The notes below the pieces were generated by a model. It had not been told where the DNA came from. It was given only the letters and a program-made list of their open reading frames with translations, and did no database searches. Below are positions 19,987 to 28,088 of a stretch of 64,000 nucleotides of DNA, piece after piece (position 1 is the stretch's first letter; every line of letters starts with the position of its first letter). Origin of the DNA: Streptomyces profundus (lineage in GTDB: Bacteria > Actinomycetota > Actinomycetes > Streptomycetales > Streptomycetaceae); NCBI RefSeq assembly GCF_020740535.1, contig NZ_CP082362.1:7375501-7439500 (forward strand). The letters are read 5' to 3'. The translations under genes and the position numbers were made by a program.

Positions 19987-21105
19987 TCAGCGGAAGACAT
20001 CGGTGATCTCCTGCGCCGCCGACAGGCGTTCCTCGCGGTAGACCCCCAGCGCGCGGAGCACCGGATCGTCGCCGAGGGAGAAGAGGTCGGCGCCCTCGGC
20101 GCTGTGGTGTTCCTCGGCCGCCCACGACGGGACCACGAACATGTCTCCTGGCCGCCAGTCGAAGCGACGCCCGTCGAGCACGCTGTGGCCGCTGCCCCGG
20201 AAGGCCACGTAGACGCGGTTGCCGCTGCGCCGCACCGGACGGGACGCGCCGCCCGGCACCAGCCGGTGCATCCCGCAGGAGAGGGTGGGCAGCACGCTGG
20301 CGCCCGAGCACGGATTGGTGAACTCCAGGCTCACCAGGGGCTCCTCGCTCGCGGCGGCCAGCTCCGTCAGCCGCCGATCGGTCTCGGCCCAGCGGTAGAC
20401 CAGCAGCCGTGAGGGCTCCGGGTCGAGCGGGCCGCGCACCGCGCCGGCCACCATGGTCTCCGCCGGCGCGCCGCCGTCCGCCAGGAACTCCCGCTCGGAG
20501 CGGTTGTGCTCGCCGGCCACCGGCTGCCGCAGCTCGGGGTGCTGCTCGAAGAAGACGGCGTCCAGGGCCTCGATCATCGGCAGGTCGAGGCCGTCGAACC
20601 AGTACATGTGCCCGTCGCCGCCGTTGGCGTGGTCGTGCCAGGCACCCCCGGGGGTCAGCACCAGGTCGCCGGGGCGCATGTCGCAGGCGTCGCCGTCCAC
20701 CGTGGTCCACACGCCCTCGCCCTCGGTGACGAACCGGATGGCGCCCGGGGTGTGGCGGTGGGCGGGGGCGGTCTCCCGGGGGCCCAGACACTGGAGCGCG
20801 CCCCAGAGCGTCCCCGCCGCGTAGGGCCGGCCGCCGAGACCCGGGTTGGTCAGCGAAAGCACCCGGCGCTCGCCGCCGCGCTCCACCGGGACCAGCCGGA
20901 TGGCGCGTTCGGCCAGCGGGCGCAGCGCCGAGGCCCGCCAGAGCCAGGGCACCGCACGGGGGCGGGGCGTGGGGGTGAGCAGTTGCTCGGTGATGGTCCA
21001 CAGCGGGCGCAACCCGGCGGCCTCGATGTCCCGGTAGAGGGCACTCAGCTCCGGATCGGTCGTCTGCGACTCCCCGGCCTTGGGGGTCTCCTCGGCGGTG
21101 GACAT
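19987..21105 (-). CDS. Gentisate 1,2-dioxygenase-like cupin
   Basis: A 372-residue bicupin. The first cupin holds PAHRHTPGAIRFVTEGEG (Fe ligand histidines) and the gentisate-dioxygenase hallmark WHDHANGGDGHMYWFDGLDLP; the second cupin (about residues 285-350) is more degenerate. The N-terminus GLRPLWTITEQLLTPTPRP is also typical of the family. It would open the ring of gentisate (2,5-dihydroxybenzoate) to maleylpyruvate using Fe(II) and O2. The ATG has GGAGG five bases upstream. It lies between the flavin hydroxylase and the FAH hydrolase, giving a hydroxylase-dioxygenase-hydrolase order that matches the pathway. Confidence 0.88.
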   Translation of the reverse strand: MSTAEETPKAGESQTTDPELSALYRDIEAAGLRPLWTITEQLLTPTPRPRAVPWLWRASALRPLAERAIRLVPVERGGERRVLSLTNPGLGGRPYAAGTLWGALQCLGPRETAPAHRHTPGAIRFVTEGEGVWTTVDGDACDMRPGDLVLTPGGAWHDHANGGDGHMYWFDGLDLPMIEALDAVFFEQHPELRQPVAGEHNRSEREFLADGGAPAETMVAGAVRGPLDPEPSRLLVYRWAETDRRLTELAAASEEPLVSLEFTNPCSGASVLPTLSCGMHRLVPGGASRPVRRSGNRVYVAFRGSGHSVLDGRRFDWRPGDMFVVPSWAAEEHHSAEGADLFSLGDDPVLRALGVYREERLSAAQEITDVFR

Positions 21106-21173
21106 GGGAACCTCCAGCTCGTTGGCGGATGTGCGGATGTCGGGCCGTGCTCGGTGGACGGGTGGGGCACCGG

Positions 21174-22439
21174 TCAGGGCGCGCGGTTGCCGGCGATCTC
21201 GGCCGCCCGCCCGGGGGGAAGGCCGATGCCGAAGCGGCGCACGCTCTCCAGGAGCGAGACCCGGCGCATGTAGTCACGGGCCCGGTCGGGATCGGCGGCG
21301 ATGGCGCGCATCTCGGCGTGCGCGGCGCGGCGGCGCGTCTCGTCGGTCTCCCGCAGCCGCTCGGTGTTGCGCTGGGTGTCGGCCTGGACGTACTCGACCG
21401 CGACCCGGTGCCGGCGTTCCGCGAAGGTGTCCAGCTCGGCGTCGGCATCGACGTCGCCGGTCGCGATCCGGCCGATGCGGCGGGCCAGGTCGACCGCGTC
21501 ATGGATGCCGCTGTTGAGGCCGACGCCCCCCATCGGGCTGTTGATATGAGCGGCGTCGCCGACCAGCAGCACGTCGCCGACCCTGAAGGTCTCGGCGACC
21601 CGCTGGTGCACCCGGTAGAGCTGCCGGTCGATGATCGGATAGCCCTCGGGGCGGGGAGCGACCCCCTGGAACTGCCGGCGCAGCGTCTCCTCGGCCAGCG
21701 CCTCGGCCTCGCTCTGCTCGGCCGGCACCGGCCAGACCGCGCGCCAGGACTCGGGGGTGCGCAGCAGGAAGAGCCACTCGCGGGGGTCGGCCACGTAGTT
21801 GACCTCGGCGATCCCCGGCAGCACCTGCGCGAGGTCGACGGAGGTGCTGGCGATCAGAAAGCGCTCGGGGTAGGTGAATCCGGTGAATCCGACGCCCAGC
21901 GCGGCGCGCACCGTGCTGCCGGCCCCGTCCGCGCCGATCGCGTACGAGCCGGTCAACTCCTCGCTGCCACCGGCGGTTTCGACCACCACCGTGACGCCGC
22001 CGCCGGGCCGCTGGCGGACGCCGGAGACCCGGGAGCCGAAGCGCAGCTCCACCTGGGGGGTGGCGCGCAACCGCTGGTGGAGCATCCGCACCAGGTGCTG
22101 TTGGTTAAGCTGAAGCCGGTAGGGGTACGGCGTCTCGTCCGCCAGCAGCCGGAAGTCGAACTCGGCTATCAGCCCCTCGACGCGGTCCCGGAAGTGGTAG
22201 ATCGGCACGCGGAGACCCTCGGCGTGCATCTGCTCGGCGACGCCGAGATCGTCGAGGAGTTCGAGGGTCGCCGCGTGAAAGGTGGAGGCCCGCCAGTCGG
22301 TCTTCGGCTCGTCCTCGGCCTCGATCAGGACGACCGGCACGTCGAGCCGGGCCAGCCAGGCGGCGGCCACCATCCCGACCGGACCGCCCCCTACCACCAG
22401 GACCGGCCCGTCGTTGAGTCCACGCTGTTGTGCTGCCAT
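21174..22439 (-). CDS. FAD-dependent aromatic hydroxylase, 3-hydroxybenzoate 6-hydroxylase-like
   Basis: A 421-residue group A flavoprotein monooxygenase. The N-terminal Rossmann motif is VVGGGPVGM (about residues 15-23), the DG motif is in YAIGADGAGSTVRAALG, and the GD motif is LLVGDAAHINSPMGGVGLNSG, which also binds FAD ribityl. It is NAD(P)H-dependent and cytosolic. The following genes encode gentisate ring cleavage, so para-hydroxylation of a 3-hydroxybenzoate-type acid is the best-supported role. A polyketide-tailoring hydroxylase is a less likely alternative. It is the first gene of the minus-strand operon and has an upstream operator-like dyad. Confidence 0.85.
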   Translation of the reverse strand: MAAQQRGLNDGPVLVVGGGPVGMVAAAWLARLDVPVVLIEAEDEPKTDWRASTFHAATLELLDDLGVAEQMHAEGLRVPIYHFRDRVEGLIAEFDFRLLADETPYPYRLQLNQQHLVRMLHQRLRATPQVELRFGSRVSGVRQRPGGGVTVVVETAGGSEELTGSYAIGADGAGSTVRAALGVGFTGFTYPERFLIASTSVDLAQVLPGIAEVNYVADPREWLFLLRTPESWRAVWPVPAEQSEAEALAEETLRRQFQGVAPRPEGYPIIDRQLYRVHQRVAETFRVGDVLLVGDAAHINSPMGGVGLNSGIHDAVDLARRIGRIATGDVDADAELDTFAERRHRVAVEYVQADTQRNTERLRETDETRRRAAHAEMRAIAADPDRARDYMRRVSLLESVRRFGIGLPPGRAAEIAGNRAP

Positions 22440-22484
22440 GGGCTCAATCTCTCACGGCTTCCGCCCTTGAGAAATAGAACTTGG

Positions 22485-22493
22485 GGAACTTCC
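22485..22493. promoter_or_regulatory. Candidate IclR operator before the hydroxylase operon
   Basis: GGAACTTCC (GGAAGTTCC on the minus strand), a GGAA-N-TTCC dyad 46 bases before the hydroxylase start, is followed on the minus strand by CCAAGTTCTATTTCTCAAGG. Core and flank match the importer promoter (TAGAG-GGAAGTTCC) and the flank matches the IclR promoter. Confidence 0.45.
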
Positions 22494-22545
22494 TCTAGGC
22501 AGAAAACACCCGTGGCCCTCCCCGTTGAGCCGGCCAGCCGTTCGG

Positions 22546-23751
22546 TCAGGTGGGCTCGACTTCGAGCACGTACCGGCCCATGAGTCGGTGGACGGCCTGA
22601 CGCAGCTGGCGCTCGTCGGCCACTTCGAGCAGGACGAGCCCCGTGGTCGAGGTCGTCATCAGGCGTGGGCCGATGACATCGCCGACGCCGGCCTTCATCG
22701 TCACCCGGGTCACCTCGGCCACCTCGGACAGGGACGCGGCCGAGGAGAGCCGCGTGATGCGGCCGGGGCGGACGGGAAGGGTGCAGTTGACGACGATGCC
22801 GTCGCGCGCGGGCGTCAGCGGAACCACCGAGGGGGTGCGGCCGAGTTCCGCTGCGACGAAGGCGTCCCAGAGGTTCACCCCGGTCTGGAGCGCGATCCCG
22901 TCGACCACCCCCATGCCGGCGGGCCGACAGGAGATCTCGCTGACGACCAGACCGTGCGCGGTCCTGAACAGCTCCATGTGCGTCACACCCGTTTCGAGGC
23001 CCAACGCGGTGACCGTCGCCTGGTGCAGGTCTCGGACGGCCTCGATATCCGGATGCGAAGGGGGGAGGACATACGAGCCGATGAACCGCTCCGCACGTTC
23101 GAGCAGTGGGCTCAGGTAGCTCGACACCGCGAGGAAGTCGGTCCGCCCGGACCGGACGATCCCGTCGCAGTGGTACTCGGCCGTCATGTCGACAAAGCGC
23201 TCGACCAGGAGCGGGTAGTCCGCGCCGCGCAGCCCGTCACCCCGCTCCGTCGTGACCAGGACGTCGAGATCGGCGGAGCCGCGCAGGACGAAGGTGTCCT
23301 GGGCGCCGGCGCCGAGGGCGGGCTTGACGACCAGCGGCCAGCCCCACTCGGTCGCGACGGTGTGGATGTCTTCGAGGGTGGCGATGCCACGGAAGTCGGT
23401 GAGCGGCACACCGGCCGCCCTGAGGGCTGTCTTCATGGCCAGCTTGTTGGAGAAGCGGTTGACCACGTCGTAGCGCGTCCCGGGCAGGGCGAGGAAGGAC
23501 CTGAGATATCCGGCTCCCTGGAGGCTCCGCTCGGACGAGGCCAGCACGCGGTCGATCCGGCGCTCGCGGTCGACGCGAAGAGCCACCGCGCGGAGCGAGG
23601 TGAGGTCGGCGATGTCCGGGACCGTCTGGATCCGCGTGCCGGCCGGATAGCGGTGGGTGTACGAGGCTTCGGTGACGACGGTGACATCGGCGTCCGCCGG
23701 CAGGTGATCGATGACTTCGACGCGGCCCGAGTTCACCATGAGGACGTGCAT
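22546..23751 (-). CDS. ATP-grasp ligase
   Basis: A 401-residue ATP-grasp enzyme of the carboxylate-amine ligase group. The central ATP-binding part reads WGWPLVVKPALGAGAQDTFVL (about residues 140-160), with later FDMTAEYHCDG-like acidic residues (written VDMTAEYHCDG here) and EISCRPAGMG for Mg/ATP near residue 290. It would activate a carboxylate as acyl phosphate and join it to an amine in the cytosol. It is the last gene of the phosphonate operon, 74 bases after the condensation-domain gene. ATP-grasp ligases build the peptide bond in several phosphonopeptides (rhizocticin, fosfazinomycin), so attachment of an amino acid to a C-P amine is the natural hypothesis. ATG 23739 is an alternative start. 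Confidence 0.87.
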   Translation of the reverse strand: MHVLMVNSGRVEVIDHLPADADVTVVTEASYTHRYPAGTRIQTVPDIADLTSLRAVALRVDRERRIDRVLASSERSLQGAGYLRSFLALPGTRYDVVNRFSNKLAMKTALRAAGVPLTDFRGIATLEDIHTVATEWGWPLVVKPALGAGAQDTFVLRGSADLDVLVTTERGDGLRGADYPLLVERFVDMTAEYHCDGIVRSGRTDFLAVSSYLSPLLERAERFIGSYVLPPSHPDIEAVRDLHQATVTALGLETGVTHMELFRTAHGLVVSEISCRPAGMGVVDGIALQTGVNLWDAFVAAELGRTPSVVPLTPARDGIVVNCTLPVRPGRITRLSSAASLSEVAEVTRVTMKAGVGDVIGPRLMTTSTTGLVLLEVADERQLRQAVHRLMGRYVLEVEPT

Positions 23752-23825
23752 GTCGTGCGGAGACTCCTCGGTCGGGGCGTCCCTCTCGGAGGCCGACGCC
23801 TGGAGGGTGTGGTGGGCCACGCCGG

Positions 23826-25169
23826 TCAAGCGGCGAAGGCCGAGCCGAACAGCTTGACGTGTCGGAGGGTGCGGTCCCAGAGCTCGGCGACGTCGGCGCC
23901 GGAGTACCAGTCGGTCTTGTAGTCGGCCGCCATCTGGACGCCTTCGTGTTCCTCCCAGTACGTGGCGATACCGGCGTCCTGCCAGCCGACCCGCAGCGGG
24001 ATCCGTCGGCTGTGCGTGCCGGTGAACAGATCCGGGGGAGTGGTCGTACGCATCCGGGCCGGTTTGGCGTTGAAGGACACATAGGGGACCTGGCCCTGGT
24101 GACCGAAGCCCTCGGACGCCAGATCGTGGATCTGCGTCGGCCAGGGGACCTTGGACGCCTCGATGGCCGCGATCAGGCTTTCGGAGAAGCTCCCCAGATA
24201 GCCCTCGACATCCCGGAGGCGCCCCGGCCGGCTGGGCACGATCACCTTGCTCGCGAACCAACCGACGGTGTTGCGGACCCTGGCGCTGGACCGATTGGCG
24301 GTGGTCATGCTCGTCCCGACGGTGGACTGGCCGGACAGTTCCTCCAGGGCGGCCTGCAACGCGGCCAGCACCAGGTTCAACCGGGTCAGGCGCGTGCTCC
24401 TGCTGGCGGGCAGCAGACCGTCGTACAGGTCGGCGTCGAGCTGGCCGGCGAAACGCGCGAGGCGATCGTGCCGGATGGGTGCGGCACCCGAGAAGCCTTG
24501 GATCTCGACGCGGGGAAGCACCCCGACGGTCTCCAGCGCGGCGGCGATACGCCGCCGGGCGGCGAGCCCTGCCGGCGATTCGAGATAACTGTTCTGGCGG
24601 GCCACGAAGTCGGGGAAGGACATCTCGATCCCCGGCGGTTCGCCGGGTTCGCCGAGGGCTTCCTGCCGGTAGAGGGTGCGAAGGTCCCGGAGCAGTACGT
24701 CGCAGGACCACCCGTCGCTGACCAGGTGATCGACCACGAGGCACACCTCGTGACGGAGTGGCGTGATCGGGACGGCGACCATCCGGGCCAGTGGGCCGTG
24801 GTGGGGTTCGAACGGTTGCGAGGCCGCGCCGACGATCGCCGCCCGGGCCGCGGCGGCGACGGTCGCGTCCGCCCCGCCGGCGTCGGCGGGAGCCTGGTCG
24901 AGGGACGGGACGACGAGCGTCGCCGGCTCGGTCAACGCCCCTGGCCGCCAGGTGTCGTTGTCGTCGTCGAAGGTGCTGAGCAGGCCCCGGTGACGGAGCT
25001 GGAGCATCCTCCAGGCCCGGTCGAGCACGGCCAGCTCCAACGGGCCTTCGACCTGGAACGCCATGACGCAGTGATGGGGGTTGAACACCCCGGTGGCGGC
25101 GTCGTTGACCGTCTGGCGCAGCCGGTGCCGCTGGTTCCACGAGGCGAGCACGGGGGAGCTGAGTGTCAC
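23826..25169 (-). CDS. Free-standing NRPS condensation domain
   Basis: A 447-residue condensation-family protein. The HHxxxDG motif reads DHLVSDG (about residues 150-156): the first His is Asp but the second, catalytic, His and the DG are kept. Later motifs (PFVARQNSYLE-like region, VGTSMTTANRS, VGWFASKVIVP) also follow the C-domain pattern. The GTG start overlaps the stop of the A-PCP gene (GTGA), so the two are made together and probably act together: the PCP-bound aminoacyl group is condensed with a free nucleophile, plausibly an aminophosphonate. With no further module or TE, a single bond-forming event is expected. Confidence 0.85.
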   Translation of the reverse strand: MTLSSPVLASWNQRHRLRQTVNDAATGVFNPHHCVMAFQVEGPLELAVLDRAWRMLQLRHRGLLSTFDDDNDTWRPGALTEPATLVVPSLDQAPADAGGADATVAAAARAAIVGAASQPFEPHHGPLARMVAVPITPLRHEVCLVVDHLVSDGWSCDVLLRDLRTLYRQEALGEPGEPPGIEMSFPDFVARQNSYLESPAGLAARRRIAAALETVGVLPRVEIQGFSGAAPIRHDRLARFAGQLDADLYDGLLPASRSTRLTRLNLVLAALQAALEELSGQSTVGTSMTTANRSSARVRNTVGWFASKVIVPSRPGRLRDVEGYLGSFSESLIAAIEASKVPWPTQIHDLASEGFGHQGQVPYVSFNAKPARMRTTTPPDLFTGTHSRRIPLRVGWQDAGIATYWEEHEGVQMAADYKTDWYSGADVAELWDRTLRHVKLFGSAFAA

Positions 25170-26983
25170 TGTTCGTCTTTTCCCTCGGTCGTGAGCAGCG
25201 ATGCGACGGACTCGGCGATCTCCCCGACCGTGGGCGCCCTGAAGACCAGTCCCAGCCCGATATCGACCGCGAACACCTCCTCAAGAGCGGTGGCGATCTC
25301 CAGTGCCGCCATGGAGTCCCCGCCCAGCTCGAAGAGGTCCGCGTCGTCCGCGATGCCCTCGGTCCCGAGCGCGATCGCGCAGATCTTGGACACTGTGGAG
25401 AGGATGTCAGGGGCCGTCGTCCCCAGGGCCGGCGCCGGGAGGTCCGGTGCCGCGACCTCCGCCACGGGGGACGAAGCGGCCCGTCCGCGCAGCGCGTCCC
25501 GATCGACCTTGCCCTGAGGAAGCAGGGGCAGCTCGTCGAGGACGGTGACGGCGTGCGGGACGGCGGCCGTGGGCAGCGAGTCGCCGACGGCGCGCCTGAG
25601 CTCTCCGGCGCTCAGGCCCGCTGTCCTGAGCGTCACATAGGCGGCCAACCGTGTCTCGCCGTCGACCCGGTGGTCGACCACGGATGCCTGGACCACCTCG
25701 GGGAGCGCCTCCAGGGCCCGCGCGACCTCGCCCAGCGCGATGCGGACGCCCCTCACCTTCACCTGGTCGTCCAGGCGCCCGAGTACGTGCAGCCGTCCCG
25801 AGTCGTCGAACGCGCCGAGGTCGCCGGTGCGGTGGAGCAGGTCCGTCGAGTCGTCGTCGCGGAAGGGATTGGGCGTGAAGGCCGCGGGGGAGCGGAGGTA
25901 ACCCGCCGATCGGTAGGGGGTCCGCAGGACTATCTCACCGGGTTCGTTCTCGGCGGGGCGCTCCCAGGAGCCGGGGACCATCAGGGCCACCTCGCACCCG
26001 GGCATGGGGGACCCCACAGGCAAGGGGCCGTCGGGGACCTCGGGCGGCACTCGCTGGTAGCACTTGGCCAGGGTGGTCTCGGTGGGGCCGTAGAGATTGA
26101 CGACGTCCGACACCGGTGACACCCGCTCACGCCACTGCCGTACCAACGCGCCCTCCAGGGGCTCGCCGGCGAAGAACGTGGCGCGAAGGCTGGGGACGGC
26201 GCTTTCGTCGGACTCCGGCGAGCGCAGCCAGCGGCGTACCAACGAGGGCACCACATGCAGGACGGTGACGGCTTGGCCGCGTGCGAAGGCGAACACCCGG
26301 CGCGCGTCGAGGGAGCCAGGACCCGGCAGGCAGAGCGTGGCACCGCTGACGAGAGGGGTGCACACCTCGCGCAGCATGACGTCGAACGACCAGCGGGTCG
26401 ACTGGCCGAAGCGGTCACCCGGGCCCACCGCGAACGTGTCCCGCTGCCAGGCCACGAAGTGACCGAGCCCTCGCGCCGTGCCGATCACCGCTTTGGGTTC
26501 GCCGGTGCTGCCGGAGGTGAAGAAGACATAACCGCCGGGGGCGGGTTCGTTGGTCCCCTCGAAACCCGGCCCGGCGGCCGGTAACAGCCGAACCGTGTCC
26601 CGTTGACGCGGCTCGCCCGCCGTGATCACCGCGACAGGGCGCGCGACCTCCAGCATGTTCTGGCGGCGGCCCGAGGTGAGGGCTGGATCCAGCGGCATGG
26701 CGGCGCAGGAGGCACGCCACACGCCCAGCAGTGCGGCGATCGACCGCGGGGTTCCGTCGTTCTCCACCGCGACGAGAGCTCCCTCGTCAACGCCCCGCTC
26801 CGCCAGCAGACCTGCCATGGCGTCCGCCTCGCGGTCGAGCGCGCGGTAGGTGATCGCCTCCTGCGCGCTCGCCACGGCCTCGGCATCCGGGTCCCGGGCG
26901 GCGGCGGTGCGGAACATCTTCATCACGTCCGGCACCTGATGCGCGGTCAGGGGCTCACTGAACGGTGGTCTGCCGACCGACAT
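25166..26983 (-). CDS. NRPS didomain: adenylation-PCP
   Basis: A 605-residue protein. ATG 26983 is chosen over GTG 26989 because GGGAGG ends five bases before it. A-domain cores are FTSGSTGEPKAV (A3), NLYGPTETT (A5), HRTGDLG (A7), GRLDDQVKVRG (A8) and LPQGKVDR (A10). The PCP carries ELGGDSM near residue 555. Aligning by eye to PheA gives the pocket D-V-R-H-F-A-L-L-A, which I do not recognise; Asp235 argues for an alpha-amino acid. Codon 134 is TTA, so translation should depend on bldA tRNA. It lies inside the phosphonate operon, overlapping the free C domain, and would load the amino acid partner. Confidence 0.9.
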   Translation of the reverse strand: MSVGRPPFSEPLTAHQVPDVMKMFRTAAARDPDAEAVASAQEAITYRALDREADAMAGLLAERGVDEGALVAVENDGTPRSIAALLGVWRASCAAMPLDPALTSGRRQNMLEVARPVAVITAGEPRQRDTVRLLPAAGPGFEGTNEPAPGGYVFFTSGSTGEPKAVIGTARGLGHFVAWQRDTFAVGPGDRFGQSTRWSFDVMLREVCTPLVSGATLCLPGPGSLDARRVFAFARGQAVTVLHVVPSLVRRWLRSPESDESAVPSLRATFFAGEPLEGALVRQWRERVSPVSDVVNLYGPTETTLAKCYQRVPPEVPDGPLPVGSPMPGCEVALMVPGSWERPAENEPGEIVLRTPYRSAGYLRSPAAFTPNPFRDDDSTDLLHRTGDLGAFDDSGRLHVLGRLDDQVKVRGVRIALGEVARALEALPEVVQASVVDHRVDGETRLAAYVTLRTAGLSAGELRRAVGDSLPTAAVPHAVTVLDELPLLPQGKVDRDALRGRAASSPVAEVAAPDLPAPALGTTAPDILSTVSKICAIALGTEGIADDADLFELGGDSMAALEIATALEEVFAVDIGLGLVFRAPTVGEIAESVASLLTTEGKDEQ

Positions 26984-27071
26984 GCCCACCTCCCTTTCCC
27001 ATCATGGCAGGCGGGCAGGGGCGCTGCCGACTGCTTCTCACTTCTCGTCCTTCCGGGGCCGTGCCGGGTGA

Positions 27072-28088
27072 TCAGCCGTCGATGGTCGTGCGGTTGGCGT
27101 ACCGGTCGCCGGCGGCGGCGCCGGGCGGAAACAGCACGTCGAGCTCGGTCAACTGTTCGGGAGTCAGCGGGATCGAGGCGGCGGCCAGGTTCTGCGTCAG
27201 ATGGGATCGCCTGGTGGTGCCGGTCAGCGCCACCACGTTCGGCCCACGGGCGAGCACCCAGGCCAGCGCGAGCTGGGCGGGGGCCATGTCCCAGGCACGG
27301 GCCAGCCGGACGAACGACAGCAGCAGCTCCTCGTTCCGGTCGATGTTCCCCGGCCGCAGCCGGGGCAGCCCCCTTCGGTAGTCGTCGTCCGCCAACCGGG
27401 CCACGTCGAGCCGGCCGGTGAGGAATCCCCGGCCCAGCGGGGCGTAGCCGATCAGCCCCGCGTCCACCTCCCTGAGCGCGGGCAGGAGCTCGTCCTCCAC
27501 GTCGCGGGACCACAGGGAGTACTCGCTCTGGACGACGGCCACCGGGTGGACGGCCGCCGCGCGCCGCAGGGTGGCCGCCCGTACCTCGGACAGGCCGATG
27601 GCGCGCACCTTGCCCGCCGCGACAAGGTCGGCCATCGCGCCGACCGTCTCCTCGACGGGGACCTTCCGATCCACCCGGTGCAGCAGGTACAGGTCGATGA
27701 CGTCCACCCCCAGCCGCTCCAGGCTGGCGTCGCAGGCCCGGTGGATGTGGCCGGGGCTGCCGTCCAGGCCCCGGTAGCCGGGGTCGTCGGCGCTGCGCAG
27801 CTGACCGGCCTTGGTGCTGATCAGCACCTGGTCGCGCCGGCCGCGCAGCGCCTCGCCGAGGAGCCGTTCGTTGGTGAACGGGCCGTACACGTCCGCGGTG
27901 TCGAACAGCGTGACCCCGGCGTCCACGGCGGCCTGGACGGTGCGGATGGACTCCGTCCGGTCCGCGGGGCCGTAGAACTCGCTCATCCCCATGCAGCCGA
28001 GAGCCACGGCGGAAGAGCTCAGCTCCCGGCCCAGCCGGCGTCGCGGCACCGGGTGGGCCGGGCGCGGAGCCGCGACGGCGTCAGCCAT
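27072..28088 (-). CDS. Aldo/keto reductase
   Basis: A 338-residue AKR. The family pattern is present: GCMGMSEFYGP, then FDTADVYG with catalytic Asp and Tyr (about residues 65-72), Lys in ISTKAG, His in DLYLLHRVD, and the C-terminal NADPH loop VALTGTTRRSHLTQN. It reduces an aldehyde or ketone with NADPH. ATG 28088 overlaps the stop of the transketolase-like gene by eight bases, so it belongs to the phosphonate operon. Reduction of phosphonoacetaldehyde, phosphonopyruvate or a ketol formed by the TPP enzyme are candidate reactions. Known phosphonoacetaldehyde reductases are iron-alcohol dehydrogenases, so this would be a different fold for the step. Confidence 0.9.
   Translation of the reverse strand: MADAVAAPRPAHPVPRRRLGRELSSSAVALGCMGMSEFYGPADRTESIRTVQAAVDAGVTLFDTADVYGPFTNERLLGEALRGRRDQVLISTKAGQLRSADDPGYRGLDGSPGHIHRACDASLERLGVDVIDLYLLHRVDRKVPVEETVGAMADLVAAGKVRAIGLSEVRAATLRRAAAVHPVAVVQSEYSLWSRDVEDELLPALREVDAGLIGYAPLGRGFLTGRLDVARLADDDYRRGLPRLRPGNIDRNEELLLSFVRLARAWDMAPAQLALAWVLARGPNVVALTGTTRRSHLTQNLAAASIPLTPEQLTELDVLFPPGAAAGDRYANRTTIDG

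Noticed and set aside
25163..26119. Plus-strand frames of 200-550 codons opposite the NRPS and phosphonate genes
   Set aside because: The minus strand has continuous domain evidence and operon overlaps. The plus frames lack ribosome sites and motifs.
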